In this document: positions 50,801 through 64,000 of the stretch, in pieces
Numbering within the stretch: the stretch's first letter is position 1
How the letters are laid out: each line of letters opens with the position of its first letter
From: Ephemerocybe angulata
Lineage: Eukaryota > Basidiomycota > Agaricomycetes > Agaricales > Psathyrellaceae
DNA length: 64,000 nucleotides
NCBI GenBank assembly: GCA_013368325.1
Contig: JAACJK010000117.1
Location: 372,001-436,000, forward strand
Direction of reading: 5' to 3'
Position numbers and translations under genes: made by a program
The notes under the pieces: generated by a model
Databases searched by the model: none
Told to the model about the DNA's origin: nothing
The model's input: only the letters and a program-made list of their open reading frames with translations

Positions 50801-52210
50801 ACGAAAACTCGAGCCAAGACCGCCGATTCCGGCGTCAGATGTTGCCAGTATTGCTCTTCAAGATAGTCAGATTTAGGCTCGGAGCTTTCAGGAAAGACCT
50901 ACCTGGGAAAACAAAGGCCTCTGGAATGTCGGGACGCGTGACGAATATCGAGATCAATGTGTCTACAGCTATAGCTTCGCCCGAACCGATGACGTCGAAG
51001 AGTGCGAGGAAGCGGATGAGGCCCTTCATGATACCGGCGTCATCGCCCTCCCAGCCAGCCAGGCTCCCATCTTGCGTACGCTCGTCTTGCTCTGCTAGGA
51101 TGACGTCGAACCACTTTGTGAGGAGTTTTCCAGCTGCGACGCGTACTCCGGGTTCTCTGTCACCCAGACCATCCTTGATTACCTGCTCCCGCTGTACCAG
51201 CGACAGATGGCGGGGATGTCCAAGCTTCGGTAGCACCGCGGTATACATGATTTTACGCGTCGTCGTGTCTACGTCTCGCGTGCGTTTGAGGATGGTGTCG
51301 AGAGTCGCGGGGGTAAGGGGGACGTTGAGCAGGGACGCACGCCGAACTTCACTAAATAAGGCTTAAATATTGGTGAGTGGACCACGAAGTTTGGGCAACG
51401 CACGCAGCAGGGTCCGATGCCAAAACCTCCAGGAGGATATCCAAGACCGATTGTTCGCCTTCCTCTAGTTCGTCAGGGTCTTCACTACCAACGAGTTTGG
51501 AAAGTGCTGCCGCCGCGTGGGCCCTAATGAGCGTCTCCTTATCATTCAAGCGCTCAATTAGACCCTCTCGTAAAAGTCCGTATGTGTCGTCCCTGAACCT
51601 GTCAGCCACAGAGGATTGAATTACAGGCCCGGTTACTCACTCGAGGTCCCCGACATGCGAAATGAGCTCCGAGACGATATGGAGGCATCGGAACCGGGCG
51701 TTCTTGTTCTTTGCTTGGAATCCTTGAAGGAGCCAGCCTATAATCCTTGCGACGAACCTGGACGTGGTGGTTTCCGTGTCCTCCTCCTCCGATGAGCCTG
51801 CCTTCTCCTGCTCTTGCATGACTGCACCGGCCTTAGTCGGTCGACCGCACCAAAGACACACATCATAGTAAAAACATACCTTTCTCGTTTGAGTACTGAA
51901 CGTACGACCCCACGAACTTCACGATCCGATCCGCGGCCGGTGGGCCCTTCTTCATGCCCAATATCCTGTTCAGCATATCCAAGAACGATTCGGCGAACGC
52001 CCGTTCTCCCGTGTACTTCGTAGAGACCGTCCCATTCTTCTTCTGCGTCTGTGTTAATACCGCCGCCGCTCGTAGGTGAAGTTTGTACAGAGCAACGCAG
52101 TTCTTCTTATGGTTCGCGAGTGAGGTTTGGACCTGGTCGAAGATCGTCGCAATGGCTTCGTGGAGGGATTCGAGGTCGATCGGCTCTTCCGGGGCTTTCG
52201 CCTTCGCCAT
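47851..52210 (-). CDS. YCG1: Condensin complex subunit CAP-G (Ycg1/Cnd3)
   Basis: CAP-G is a HEAT-repeat subunit of condensin, which compacts mitotic chromosomes. The ATG at 52210 gives MAKAKAPEEPIDLESLHEAI, then TIFDQVQTSLANHKKNCVAL and YTGERAFAESFLDMLNRILG. Later exons read FVARIIGWLLQGFQAKNKNA and RFRCLHIVSELISHVGDL. Next come DRFRDDTYGLLREGLIERLN and DKETLIRAHAAAALSKLVGS, which fit the Ycg1 N-terminal HEAT array. Middle exons include PGVRVAAGKLLTKWFDVILA and KVQVLKVTLDLLIMYDQEFF. The C-terminal exons are acidic and then basic (many EEKDEE units, then SPTPKKKATKAKPPPK), ending LSGIESD at 47851. The predicted length is over 1000 residues with many short introns. The identity is based on HEAT pattern and motif order. 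Confidence 0.85.
48401..48444. repeat. 15-base tandem repeat in condensin acidic tail
   Basis: About three copies of tcttcgtccttctcc encode the repeated EEKDE units of the C-terminal acidic segment on the minus strand. It is a typical slippage-prone coding microsatellite. Confidence 0.75.
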
Positions 52211-52410
52211 GGTCGCTGTCGGGGGTGTCCGCCAGGCGAGCTCGTCGTTAGTAAAATGCTTGTCGGGGACAACACAACCGTGTCTGTTGATTGCCATCAC
52301 CGCGCACGCGTTGTTGTGGCGTGTTTGAAGTCGATCACGTTGCCCTCCTCAATAGGGGCTTGCCACCGCGTTGCTTGGATTCGGAACCGAAAGTCCCTTT
52401 CTCCTAACTA

Positions 52411-55400
52411 TTACAGCGGATCACAGTAGTCTACGTTTCCACCTAGGTTGTTGCCGGCCCACTTTCATTCAGACAAAGTGAGTTTCATCCTCGCATCAAC
52501 AAACACGGAAACTCTCACCTCAAAGAACGGTTTGTACCTTCCCAGCGCGCCTAGAACAGACAGGGAAAGCACAAGCACCATCGACTGTGTCCCACCATCG
52601 AGGGCGGCGCCCACTGTAGCTGCAGTTGCGCGAAAGAGCTTTTGGTGGGCTTTTGCTAGCCAGCCTTGACACAGAATGGCGACAATCACTGTCGATAAGA
52701 CAGAAGACGTGTTGCCGTACGTCATCATCGAGGATGCCTGAGGGATTGTGAAAGCCACGAGTAAGCTCAGCCTCATAAACTTGTATACATCTCACTCACC
52801 ATAAATACGACAGGAAGCATCGTCACATTCCCGTTGAATATCCGAGAATGCGGGAATATCTACGTGATTGTAAGCAGCAGTCCGCGGCAAATTACATGGA
52901 AATCACCTTGTGCAGGGCAAACTGACCTCCGCTCAAGACAGCTCCAAACAGAAAGCTAAACGGCAGTATAGCGTATGATCTTCGAACGGTGTATAGTTCC
53001 TTCGCGAGAGCCCAGGTGAACGCCTCGCTATTCATTGTTTGCATGAGCTGTCCACTCCAGATGTGGAGGCCCGATGCCTTGACGAGCATGACGGCCTGGT
53101 TCCCCACGATCGACTCCATAACTCCTACATTTTAACGAATAAGAAGGTAGACCCAGTGGTAAACTTGCTGCTCTCTTGCCATTGTTAACCAGCCCACCTG
53201 TCTAATGTTAGACGGTTTCGATCTCACGACTCGGGAAATCACTCACCCAGCACCAATCCCCACAACATTGCAACAAAGGTCACCCTCGTTGGAATTTTCA
53301 AAAGGCTCCCGATTCTCGCTTGACTCGTCGCAAAGATACTGACAGCAATCGCGCTGTTCGACCACATAGAGAACTGCAATCGGCTGTGGGAGATATACTA
53401 GGAATGAAAACCAGGCTAATGCTTACATATAGGATATCTAAAGGTCTCCCGGGGAGTATGGCGGCGGCGACGACCTTCGTTGCGTGCTGAGATACGAATT
53501 CAACCCCGAGGTGACCATATATCGCTGTCGCAGCTGGCTAGTAGCCACTGGATATCAGCGGATGCATATGTAGTATTTCTTGGTGTAAGCTTACGATTGC
53601 AACCACACCAAGAGCGTGGGCTATCAGGAGCGACGGCGTTGATAGGTGTAAGTGCTGTCGCAGTACGACTGTCATCCCTATACGTCCATCATCGCCATTT
53701 GTATCTATCAGTTATTCGGTGGGTACTACTTACCTGAGAAGAAAGCCAAGAAAATGAGAATAATGTACCACCATGGCGGGGTGTTCTGTAGGAGAAATAA
53801 GATTAGACTTGAAAAGCTGAAGGTAATCTATACCGTGGCCACCCACCCATAAAGCCTGCTGTTTCTCGACGGACTTCCCATTCTCGGCCTTCGAAGACAC
53901 GAAGGGCCAAACAGCTCGTACTCCAACGAAAAGCCCGATATGTGTGATCAAACTCCCAGACTAAGACGACGATCAGTCCACAAGATAGAAAGGATAGAAA
54001 GCAAGAGAAGCAATGAAGACGAACAGCAATGTTGCCGGTGATACTCGTCCAGATGGCCGAAGAAGCCAAGTTTGGCAGTCCGGCTTCCTTGAGAAGACCC
54101 GGATCAACCGTTAAGCGCGCGTCGAGTATCGCGCTCTGGTTATAGATCCCGCCTTCCGTGTTGAACAGTGTCGTCGCTATCATGGGAAACTCTGTTGCCT
54201 GTGGTATTAGCCGTTATCAAGGGGTCACTGCTGGAGACAGGTGAATGGCATCTTACCCTCCATGTATTTGAATAATACAGTCCCATTACGGCTCCGTAAC
54301 ACAACAAGTATCCAACCCACACATTTACTGCCGGTTGCACGGTTAACAAACGTCTTTAAGAGAGCGTATACGCCAACCTTGATATACCAGCGGAAGTTCG
54401 ACACTCCTACCAGAAATAAGTGCTGGAATGACAACCCGAGACAAAAAGCACGTACGAGGCACCGATAAACTGCCAGTCCAAAGAGACCCCAAACAATCCC
54501 AATCCCTCATTCCCACTGGCTCCTCCAAACAAATCCGTAAACGTCCTCCTAACCTCCCTAGCCGCATGCTGTGTCGACAAACAAAAGACGCTGACGCCAG
54601 TGAGGAGTGGGGCTACATAGCCCGGAAGAACCTCGTAGAGGAAAGCCGCTCCAAAGCTATATCCAAAGAGGCGGACGGGGAGGCTGAAGTTAGCCTCTGA
54701 GTGCGAGGACGGACTTGGGCTGTGGTGAAGCTCTGAATATCATCAATATACCAGCATCGAGATGTTCGCGATGTCGATATCAGTAAGTACCTCTGAGCAG
54801 GGAGAGCACAGGGAGCGTGACGGGAAAGACAAGGTCGGGCGACCAGAAATTGGCGTAGACGTCAAATAGTCCAGCAACGCCAACCCTTGTTATAATCCAT
54901 TGTCAGCGTAGTTTACCAATGAGATATAGAACGAATCTACACACCCGAACCCAGTCGTAGCAAAGATCCCGAGCGTCGCTGTCATCCAGTTGACCGGTGC
55001 TTCTGTATAGTACAACTAACACAAGCATCAATAGCCTTTCCTCCACGCACACAAAATCTTTTCGCGCCGCTCACCTTCTGCACAGCGAACGTCTGAACCG
55101 CCAAATTACCCTTCGCAGCAGAAATCGCTATCATAGCCGCCACCGCATGCTATACCCCAACCTTGAGCGCACGCAACAGAAGCGCACCAAAGATAACGAA
55201 AACGCACCTCCTGCACCCCAAACGCCCGTCTCGGCGCACAAGGAAACGCCCACTCCCACCCCAGCCCCATCACATACACCAGCAGCACCAAAAACGGACT
55301 ACTAACCGACGCATACACCGGCTTGAACACAAAGACCTAAAGCACAAAGTCCCCTTTCAGCATACGGTCAACGGGTAATAAGGCAATCAACCATGTTCAG

Positions 55401-55814
55401 TATGGTACTGTATATGCGTACCTGGTAGATAGCAGCCGCCAAGCACCCCACAAGAGACCCGATTATAAATGGCCGTACGATTCCTATGCTTGGTGCGCCC
55501 TCCGTTTCGACCCCAAAGAAGCAGCTGGAGTCTAAGTTAGGCCCATCTACAGCGGGCTCCCAGAAAAACCCGTTCGCCGGGCCTGTTGGGATATGCAAGA
55601 ACGCCGGTGAAGGAGGGCCGCCAGTGCCTGCTTTTTCAGTATCCATGTTATCGAGGGAACATGTCCGCGGCTTCTCCGAGCTCCCTTCTCCCCCGTCCTG
55701 TACAACACTTTCCGTTACCACTTCCATCACCCCTCCTACACATTGTGTGGATGCTGCTGAAGGAGGGTCTACCCTCTTGACCACCTCCAACTCCACAACC
55801 TCAACAGCTTCCAT
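52411..55814 (-). CDS. OPT-family oligopeptide transporter
   Basis: Proton-coupled small-peptide transporters of the OPT family are integral membrane proteins with about 12-16 spans. The chosen start at 55814 (MEAVEVVELEVVKRVDPPSA) gives a polar N-terminal tail. It is followed by APSIGIVRPFIIGSLVGCLA and by spans with SSPFLVLLVYVMGLGWEWAF. Further exons read HAVAAMIAISAAKGNLAVQT and VYANFWSPDLVFPVTLPVLS. FPMIATTLFNTEGGIYNQSA is the conserved OPT loop with the F-N-x-x-G-x-x-Y-N pattern. Near the C-terminus come SGLHIWSGQLMQTMNSEAFT, then WALAKELYTV, SFLFGAVLSGGQFALHKVI and the final exon WAGNNLGGNVDYCDPL, characteristic of the OPT end. Many short introns occur and several junctions are not resolved. 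The substrate (peptide, glutathione or a siderophore-like compound) is unknown. Confidence 0.8.
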
Positions 55815-56829
55815 ATGTAAAGTCGCGCCTAGAATAAAGAGCAACAAAGTCAAAGAAAGACTCGAGAGTAGAGGAAAGCAGATATGAGCGAACAATCGAG
55901 CCCCACTATTCCACCCCTCTTATCTACCCTCACCCACCCTCCTCTTCTCCACCAAAACCCACCACAACCAGAATATACCTCAATGGAATGAACGCAGACA
56001 CCTAAAGATCGATCACCTCGAAGCCAAGCGCCCTTCCCCCCCTCTTATCTAATGCCGCCCGCGCAACCACCATTCCAACTAACGGGACGCAGAACGGACG
56101 ATGAAGAGACAGATCCAGAGCTATCCAGAGATGATGCATCTAGGCAGCGATAACGCGAACACCCAATGTACGGCGATCTCGACTGGGCATCCCTCTGCGC
56201 GATTAACGCTGCCCCTCGAAGTCCGAGTCCAATGCGAGAAGCCGTCCGCGCTTGGGGATCGGCGGACGTCCAACGAAGCCCCATTCGCCTCCGTCGCCCA
56301 ACCAACCAACGTGCTCGGGGGCGCAGAACAGAGTAAGAAACGGGGTGGCTTCAGCGAGCATTCGATTCGCGAATAGTGCATCATCATCAGAGACGAGCAA
56401 GATGAATGAAGAGTTGGATAGATGGAGGGAGAACCGCACGTACGGCGGCCGGCGCGCTGTGAGCCTATAAAGACCGTACATCCTCGGTAGGCTAGGCGAG
56501 GACTCGGAGAAGGACCCCCTTTCGAATTTCCTGCCGGCCGATCTGAGGGTATCGCCAATAAAAACCGCTATGAATTTTGAGAAGGGCGATGAATAGATAA
56601 TACGAAGTACACAACATAACGTGGAGAAGAAGCCAAACAATTTGGCGCTGAAAGAAGGTGCCGCCGCATCCTTTCTAAAGATAAGAACCAGCCATCCAGC
56701 CAGCCTAAATCTCACTCAACCTCTAGTTGGTCTGAGCTCCAACAGCCTAAAGAAAGAAGGGGGAGGGGAGGAAAAAAAGAAGTTCCAAGTCAACAACACC
56801 GTCCTACAACGCTATCGCACACACTAATG
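55815..56829. other. Intergenic region
   Basis: About 1 kb. A long minus-strand open frame (56203-56715) exists but lacks known motifs, and another frame overlaps it. Both look like chance in a GC-rich stretch. It holds the promoter of the OPT gene and the 3' region of SEC23. Confidence 0.4.
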
Positions 56830-59551
<2,722 letters not shown>

Positions 59552-60051
59552 CGTCAATATGTCGCCGGGAAGAAATGCAATGACGGCCTCCCCTGACAGC
59601 CACGTAGGTTTCCACGCAGATACCAAACAATGCCAAATACCCGGGCACCGCCCTCACAGGCGCCTACGAGCCTGGCGCTTCTTCCTTCTCAACTACCAAT
59701 GCGCGATCCTCTGACAGTCAGGCCTCGACTCATGCCGTGGAGCTTCTGCGGCTCGAGAGCTCAGATGCCGTGAAAGGCTTTGCAAGCAAGCCCACCGGAC
59801 CCAATGACGCAGTCCACCGGTGACCTCAGAATACTATGTATCTGGACCTTTGGCCGCTTCCTTTGTTCGACAGGCTGCCGGCCGACAGGACGCGTGGAAC
59901 CTGTGTGCAGTCTTCTGTTATATTATTAAGACGACCCTTCACAGTATGACTCCATGCTTCGAGGTCTAGATAACGGCTCCGAAGGAGTATTCCAGGGCTT
60001 ACTTCCTGCCGGAGGTCGTATTCCACAAGTCAATGGAGGGGCCTCTCGGAG
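59552..60051. other. Divergent promoter region (SEC23 / aldo-keto reductase)
   Basis: About 500 bases between divergent genes. No coding sequence is supported; both promoters lie here. Confidence 0.5.
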
Positions 60052-60059
60052 TATAAGAG
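60052..60059 (+). promoter_or_regulatory. TATA box of the aldo/keto reductase gene
   Basis: TATAAGAG lies about 80 bases before the ATG at 60139, a normal spacing for a fungal core promoter. Confidence 0.5.
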
Positions 60060-60138
60060 GGCGGTAGATTCGATCATCGACAGTAACATTCGGTTCCCCT
60101 GCCTCACATTGTCAGCATAACCTCCACTCTCCAAAACC

Positions 60139-61711
60139 ATGTCAAAGCCTGCTCCAACCCCCACCAGAACGATGCCCTACGGTAGGTGTAGCGCTCCTCA
60201 TCCGATCGATCGCCGACGCTCATCTTTCCCCTAGTTCGCATCGGAAAGTCGGGGCTCAAGGTATCCAAGATCATTCTCGGAACCATGTCCTACGGCTCTT
60301 CCGAGTGGCAGTCCTGGGTCATCGACGACGAAGAGGAATGTCTCCGGCACGTCAAGATCGCGTATGACGCGGGTGTAAACGCGTTCGACACTGCAGGTGT
60401 CTATTCCAATGGCCTCTCCGAGATCTACCTCGGGAACGCGATCAAGAAGCTCAACCTTCCTCGCGAGGAAATCGTGGTCATGTCCAAGGTAAATTTCTTG
60501 TGTTTCTTCATCTCCTTCCTCTACTGATCGTTGGTCTCTCTGAAAGGTTTTTGCCCCCGTTGGTAGAGAGATGTCTCACTTCTTCTTCGCACCCGACCCA
60601 CCGTCCTCTGAATACGGATATGTCAATCAACATGGTCTGAGCCGCAAGAACATTTTCGACTCCGTCAAAGCAAGCTTGAAGAGGCTGCAGCTTGACTACA
60701 TTGACTTGTTGCAATGTGCGTACCTTCCGCCATGTCCTTCGCATTATTCTTGCTAACCACGACTTCGTAGGCCATCGTTTCGACCCTGAGACACCAATTG
60801 AAGAGACGGTAAGCATATCACTTCACTGGCTCTTGGCGTTCGGTATCTGATTCTAGGTTCACAAAGATGCGCGCACTTCACGACGTTGTCCAGGCTGGGT
60901 ACGTCAGGTACATCGGCATGTCTTCCTGTTTCGCATGGCAATGTACGCCCAAAACTCTATTCCCTCCCCGCTCCTTTACTGAACGCCCATGGCATCTCCA
61001 GTCCACGCAATGCAGAGTATGTACATACCCGCAGGAGAACCTGCACGTCCAATCATATACTAACACCTTTCCTCCCTCACCTGTTGAATAGACTACGCCA
61101 TCGCCAACAACCTGACGCCTTTCATCTCCATGCAGAACCACTACAACCTCGTCTACCGCGAAGAGGAAAGGGAAATGTTCCCCACCCTCAAGTACTTCGG
61201 CGTGGGCGCGATCCCCTGGTCTCCGCTTGCTAGAGGGCTTGTGGCCCGCCCGTGGTCTGTGACGGAGGAACGTGGCACCAAGCGCACCGAAGGCGATCCG
61301 TAAGTCATATAGTTACCCAGTATCCAAGTTCCAGCCATCTTCTGACTCCTCGGCAATTCAGGTACGTCCACGTGTACGCAAACGCTCTTGGCACCAAAGA
61401 AATCGTCGACCGGTGAGTAATACCACCCACCCCACCTTCTCCTTCTCCTCGTTCGATGGAGCCCCGCCTGACAACTCGGAATGACCGTGAATAGCGTCGA
61501 GGAGATCGCCAAGAAAAAGAATATCACGATGGCACAGGTTGCCACCGCCTGGTCGATGTCCAAAGAAGGCGTCACCGCTCCGATTGTGGGGACCACATCT
61601 ACGAAGAACTTGGAGGACCTTCTCAAGGCGGTGTATGTGGAGTTGAGCGAGGAGGAGATCAAGTACTTGGAGGGGCCGTACAAGCCTACTGAGGTGTTTG
61701 GGCATTGGTAA
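60139..61711 (+). CDS. Aldo/keto reductase
   Basis: A cytosolic NAD(P)H-dependent (beta/alpha)8-barrel oxidoreductase of the AKR superfamily. The start at 60139 gives MSKPAPTPTRTMPY. The first intron then joins V-RIGKSGLKVSKIILGTMSYG. The catalytic tetrad is visible: Asp and Tyr in NAFDTAGVYSNGLSE, Lys in IVVMSKVFAPVGRE, and His in LDYIDLLQCHRFDPETPIEE. Later exons read GYVRYIGMSSCFAWQF, then FISMQNHYNLVYREEEREMF and GAIPWSPLARGLVARPW. The cofactor-binding end includes GVTAPIVGTTSTKNLEDLLK. The protein resembles the fungal group that includes versiconal hemiacetal acetate reductase and aryl-alcohol dehydrogenase-like enzymes. About seven short introns occur. The substrate is unknown and there is no secondary-metabolite cluster around it. 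Confidence 0.9.
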
Positions 61712-62296
61712 GTAAGTAAATGGCGGAGGCGTGGCAACGCCTGGCCCCCTGGATGATGGACGACGACTCGAAAGAAAAGGAAATGGACAAGTTGAATGTA
61801 TGATATCTCAGTGCCCTCAAATGTGTGTTCTTCTGTTTGCTCGCAACTATGCCCACAGTTGAATGCCCCTTGATTTGGATGCTTCGGGTTTCCATCGGCT
61901 TCTGGAAGTGTTTGCGTTGTGCAGGTGTTGCACGGGAAAGATGATCACTGCGTCGAGACCCAGGTATTTTTAGGAAAGGGTTACACGGGGGGACTTCATG
62001 TAGGCTTGGTTCGCTTCATTGGGTTGAAGATGCACCGGCCTGACCCATTTACAGTGTTTGTGCCGTCATGTCAAATTTCAATGATACCTGGGCCATGGCA
62101 ATACGGGTATGATAAATCGGTTGTTGGCGTCCGAGCATCGGGGGATATGGACACTACATAAGGACCAAGGTTCAACCCAAGGCGATATATGTAAGGCCCG
62201 ATTACACGCAGACTCTTGAGCTGGACTCCAGGGGTATTACTACCTGTATCTTCTCACCCTCTTCAACGTCTCTCGCACATCTGAACCCCGGTGGCC
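61712..62296. other. Intergenic region
   Basis: About 585 bases. No gene supported. Likely the 3' region of the reductase and the promoter of the next small gene. Confidence 0.5.
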
Positions 62297-62757
62297 ATGA
62301 CGGTGTCGATTCAAACGTCCCACTTTTGCAATGGAGTTGGTGGCTTCCCTACAGGCTGGTAAGTCCCGCATCCCTGTCTGTCGTCTCTGGTTCGCTGATA
62401 CGAAGATATTATGGCAGCCGGTATGGGTATACCATGACAGAGTCGCCCTCGTCGCTTCTCAGCTCGACCGACACGACGTCTCCATCTACAGCCGTGGATC
62501 CCAGCCCGAACACGGCCTCCTCCCAGTCCAAATTCGACTTTGACGCTGTCCTAGAAATCCTCCAGCTCTATTCGGGGGCTCTGAAGGATTGGAGGAGAAA
62601 TCCCATTGACTCAGACAATGTGGCGAAGTTGAAATCCGCCACCGCTATGTTCAAGAAGGTCGAAGCTCGGAGGGAGGACTTGCCTGCTGATGCACGCGAG
62701 GTTTTTGATATTTTCCGGAGGAGGATGAGTGGTGATATGGTATCATCTAAGCGGTAG
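62297..62757 (+). CDS. Small hypothetical helical protein
   Basis: Two exons (62297-62358 and 62418-62757) join in frame through a consensus intron (gtaagtccc...ggcag) and give about 133 residues. The start is MTVSIQTSHFCNGVGGFPTG, followed by a Ser/Thr-rich part. A helical, charged domain follows (FDFDAVLEILQLYSGALKDW, then KSATAMFKKVEARREDLPAD) and the end is IFRRRMSGDMVSSKR. No known family was recognised. Amphipathic helices and the good splice signals favour a real gene. An alternative is that translation starts at the downstream ATG at 62434, which would give a 107-residue protein. Confidence 0.4.
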
Positions 62758-63330
62758 ATGGTGTGCAGCTGAAGGAAAAGATGAAGGAGAAGGAGAGAAT
62801 ATATGTACGTTCTAGCGACCTTTTGCGAGCTTGTAACGACTATAGAGCAAGGGGTACTGGTCTAGCTATTTTCAAGGTTATCGAGGATATTTTGGTTGAC
62901 ACTCGTACTGCGCTGCTGCGCTTGCAACAACAAGTTCCAATGCCATGCACGGCAAGGCCATGGTTCTGGCCACCTGGGGCCCAAGCTGGATCATCGGACC
63001 TCAGTGATAGGATGATTTAAGGCCACTGCACGCTCCTCAGACGACCACCACCACTACACACAAGTCGCATACTGCAGAAGGAAACGCCAACATTGAGATT
63101 TTGGCAACCGGGTTACTAAAAAGCAAGTGGAAATGGCAGAAAGGAACCTGTCAGTGGTGGGAACAAACGTAGTGGCAGCCAACTCGGAGTCGAAGTCCGA
63201 GTTGTGTTCTTCCGGCCCGAGATACGAAATTTGGTTTAGCGCTCGTGCGATGAGTGTGGGAATGCTTACATATGCAATAAGGGCTGGCTTGAACCTTGTC
63301 ACAGCAAGGTCTACCTCGAACCCACACGAC
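62758..63330. other. Intergenic region
   Basis: About 570 bases; only short chance frames seen. Confidence 0.45.
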
Positions 63331-64000
63331 ATGTCATTCCTCTCGAAAGTATGGACAGCTATAAGGACACCAAAGGCAGGTATCTCTACTCCTTCAGGAA
63401 GCGGTTAGTTCTGATGGAAAACAGCCCCGTTTCGTTGGAAAGGACCTTCAAGGTACGAATAATGGTATCTCTCTGTGCTGATGGACACTGAACCCGGCTG
63501 CCAGGGAATAAGTTCTACGAAAGAGCACTAATTGGTGCATATCACTTCTCGTCACCGGAATCAAACCACCTCACCTGGCTCAAATGATTAGAAATGGGGC
63601 GACCGAAGCGCACCGTGGTTTACAAGAACCCGGACGACATGTGGGACTATGTCGGCGGACAAAAGCGACTCGCAAGTACGTCTTGGCCACTAATTCTGCT
63701 CTTACTTCACCTTAACGGTCACTGTAGTCCAATGGTCAGCTTGGCTTGCACATACAAGACCTAACCCACCGACAGTGGAGGTAAGTCCACTCGCCATAAA
63801 TCCTGGTCAATCCTCGGCTCAGGGATTTCTAGGAACTGAAAGTAGACGCCGAGCGCCAAGTACGGGTGAAATACAACGCTTCGTTGATTGAGGCCCGAGA
63901 CAGGGAGGAGGGAGAGAGGCTGAAGCGTCTACGGGCTGAAAGGCACGCGGAATTGGTCGGAGCACCCTCAAGAGGAGAGTCGGATTCAGCGCCCTATCAC
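63331..64000 (+). CDS. NDUFAF2/NDUFA12-like complex I protein (5' part, truncated by window end)
   Basis: The start at 63331 gives MSFLSK, with an early intron whose exact donor is uncertain. The next exons read RFVGKDLQGNKFYERALIE and MGRPKRTVVYKNPDDMWDYV. GGQKRLA, IQWSAWLAHTRPNPPTVEEL and a charged helix (EAREREEGERLKRLRAERHA) follow. The sequence G-N-K-x-Y-E, then R-x-V-x-Y, then W-x-x-W-L-x-x-x-R-x-x-P-P-T-x-E-E-L is the NDUFA12/NDUFAF2 family pattern. Members are a structural subunit or the assembly factor (mimitin) of mitochondrial NADH:ubiquinone oxidoreductase. The short N-terminus and the extended charged C-terminus favour the assembly factor type. The reading frame is still open at base 64000. 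Confidence 0.78.

Noticed and set aside
56203..56715. 170-codon minus-strand open frame between the OPT and SEC23 genes
   Set aside because: No domain, no clear start context, and overlapping open frames on both strands; probably chance in GC-rich DNA.
60139..61711. Aldo/keto reductase as part of a secondary-metabolite cluster
   Set aside because: Neighbours are SEC23, a small hypothetical gene and a complex I gene; no synthase, P450 or methyltransferase is present.

Overview
The window is nuclear DNA of a filamentous basidiomycete, most likely an Agaricomycete. The evidence is dense genes on both strands, very short spliceosomal introns (about 50-75 bases, GT..AG), and families common in mushrooms: an F-box-like leucine-rich protein, a DUF6593-like protein, a GT61 glycosyltransferase, an OPT peptide transporter, a type-B carboxylesterase and a CAP/PR-1 secreted protein. 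I assigned functions by recognising motifs in translated exons. No database search was run, and many splice sites are predictions.

Layout. 0-11 kb: a 3' gene fragment, actin-interacting protein 1 (AIP1, minus) divergent from tRNA-His guanylyltransferase (THG1, plus), an HMG-CoA reductase catalytic domain (minus), and a three-RRM protein with MLLE-like C-terminal segments (minus). 11-16.5 kb: small uncertain genes and the spindle checkpoint protein Mad3 (minus). 16.5-19.5 kb: a GTPase / coiled-coil / seven-WD40 protein (plus), the best candidate here for an undescribed signalling or self/non-self system. 20.9-22.5 kb: a tandem pair of secreted NTF2/SnoaL-like genes, the first a pseudogene. 22.7-26 kb: SEC24 (minus). 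26-31.3 kb: a gene-poor stretch with one DUF6593-like gene. 31.3-34.6 kb: ATP10 (minus) divergent from a GT61 glycosyltransferase (plus). 36-41 kb: an MFS drug/polyamine-type antiporter and an F-box-like protein (both plus). 41.5-47.5 kb: a DJ-1/PfpI pseudogene, a CAP-domain secreted protein whose stalk is built from tandemly duplicated exon-intron units, and a secreted carboxylesterase. 47.8-59.6 kb: condensin CAP-G, an OPT transporter and SEC23 (all minus). 60-64 kb: an aldo/keto reductase, a small hypothetical gene, and the start of an NDUFAF2/NDUFA12-like complex I gene that runs off the window.

These genes do not form an operon or an evident biosynthetic cluster. Most are conserved housekeeping genes: COPII coat (SEC23, SEC24), mitosis (Mad3, condensin), mitochondria (ATP10, NDUFAF2-like), tRNA maturation and actin turnover. 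Between them sit fast-evolving accessory loci, at 11-12 kb, 16.5-22.5 kb, 28-31 kb and 41-47 kb. Those islands hold the two pseudogenes, the repeat-built proteins and the secreted proteins.
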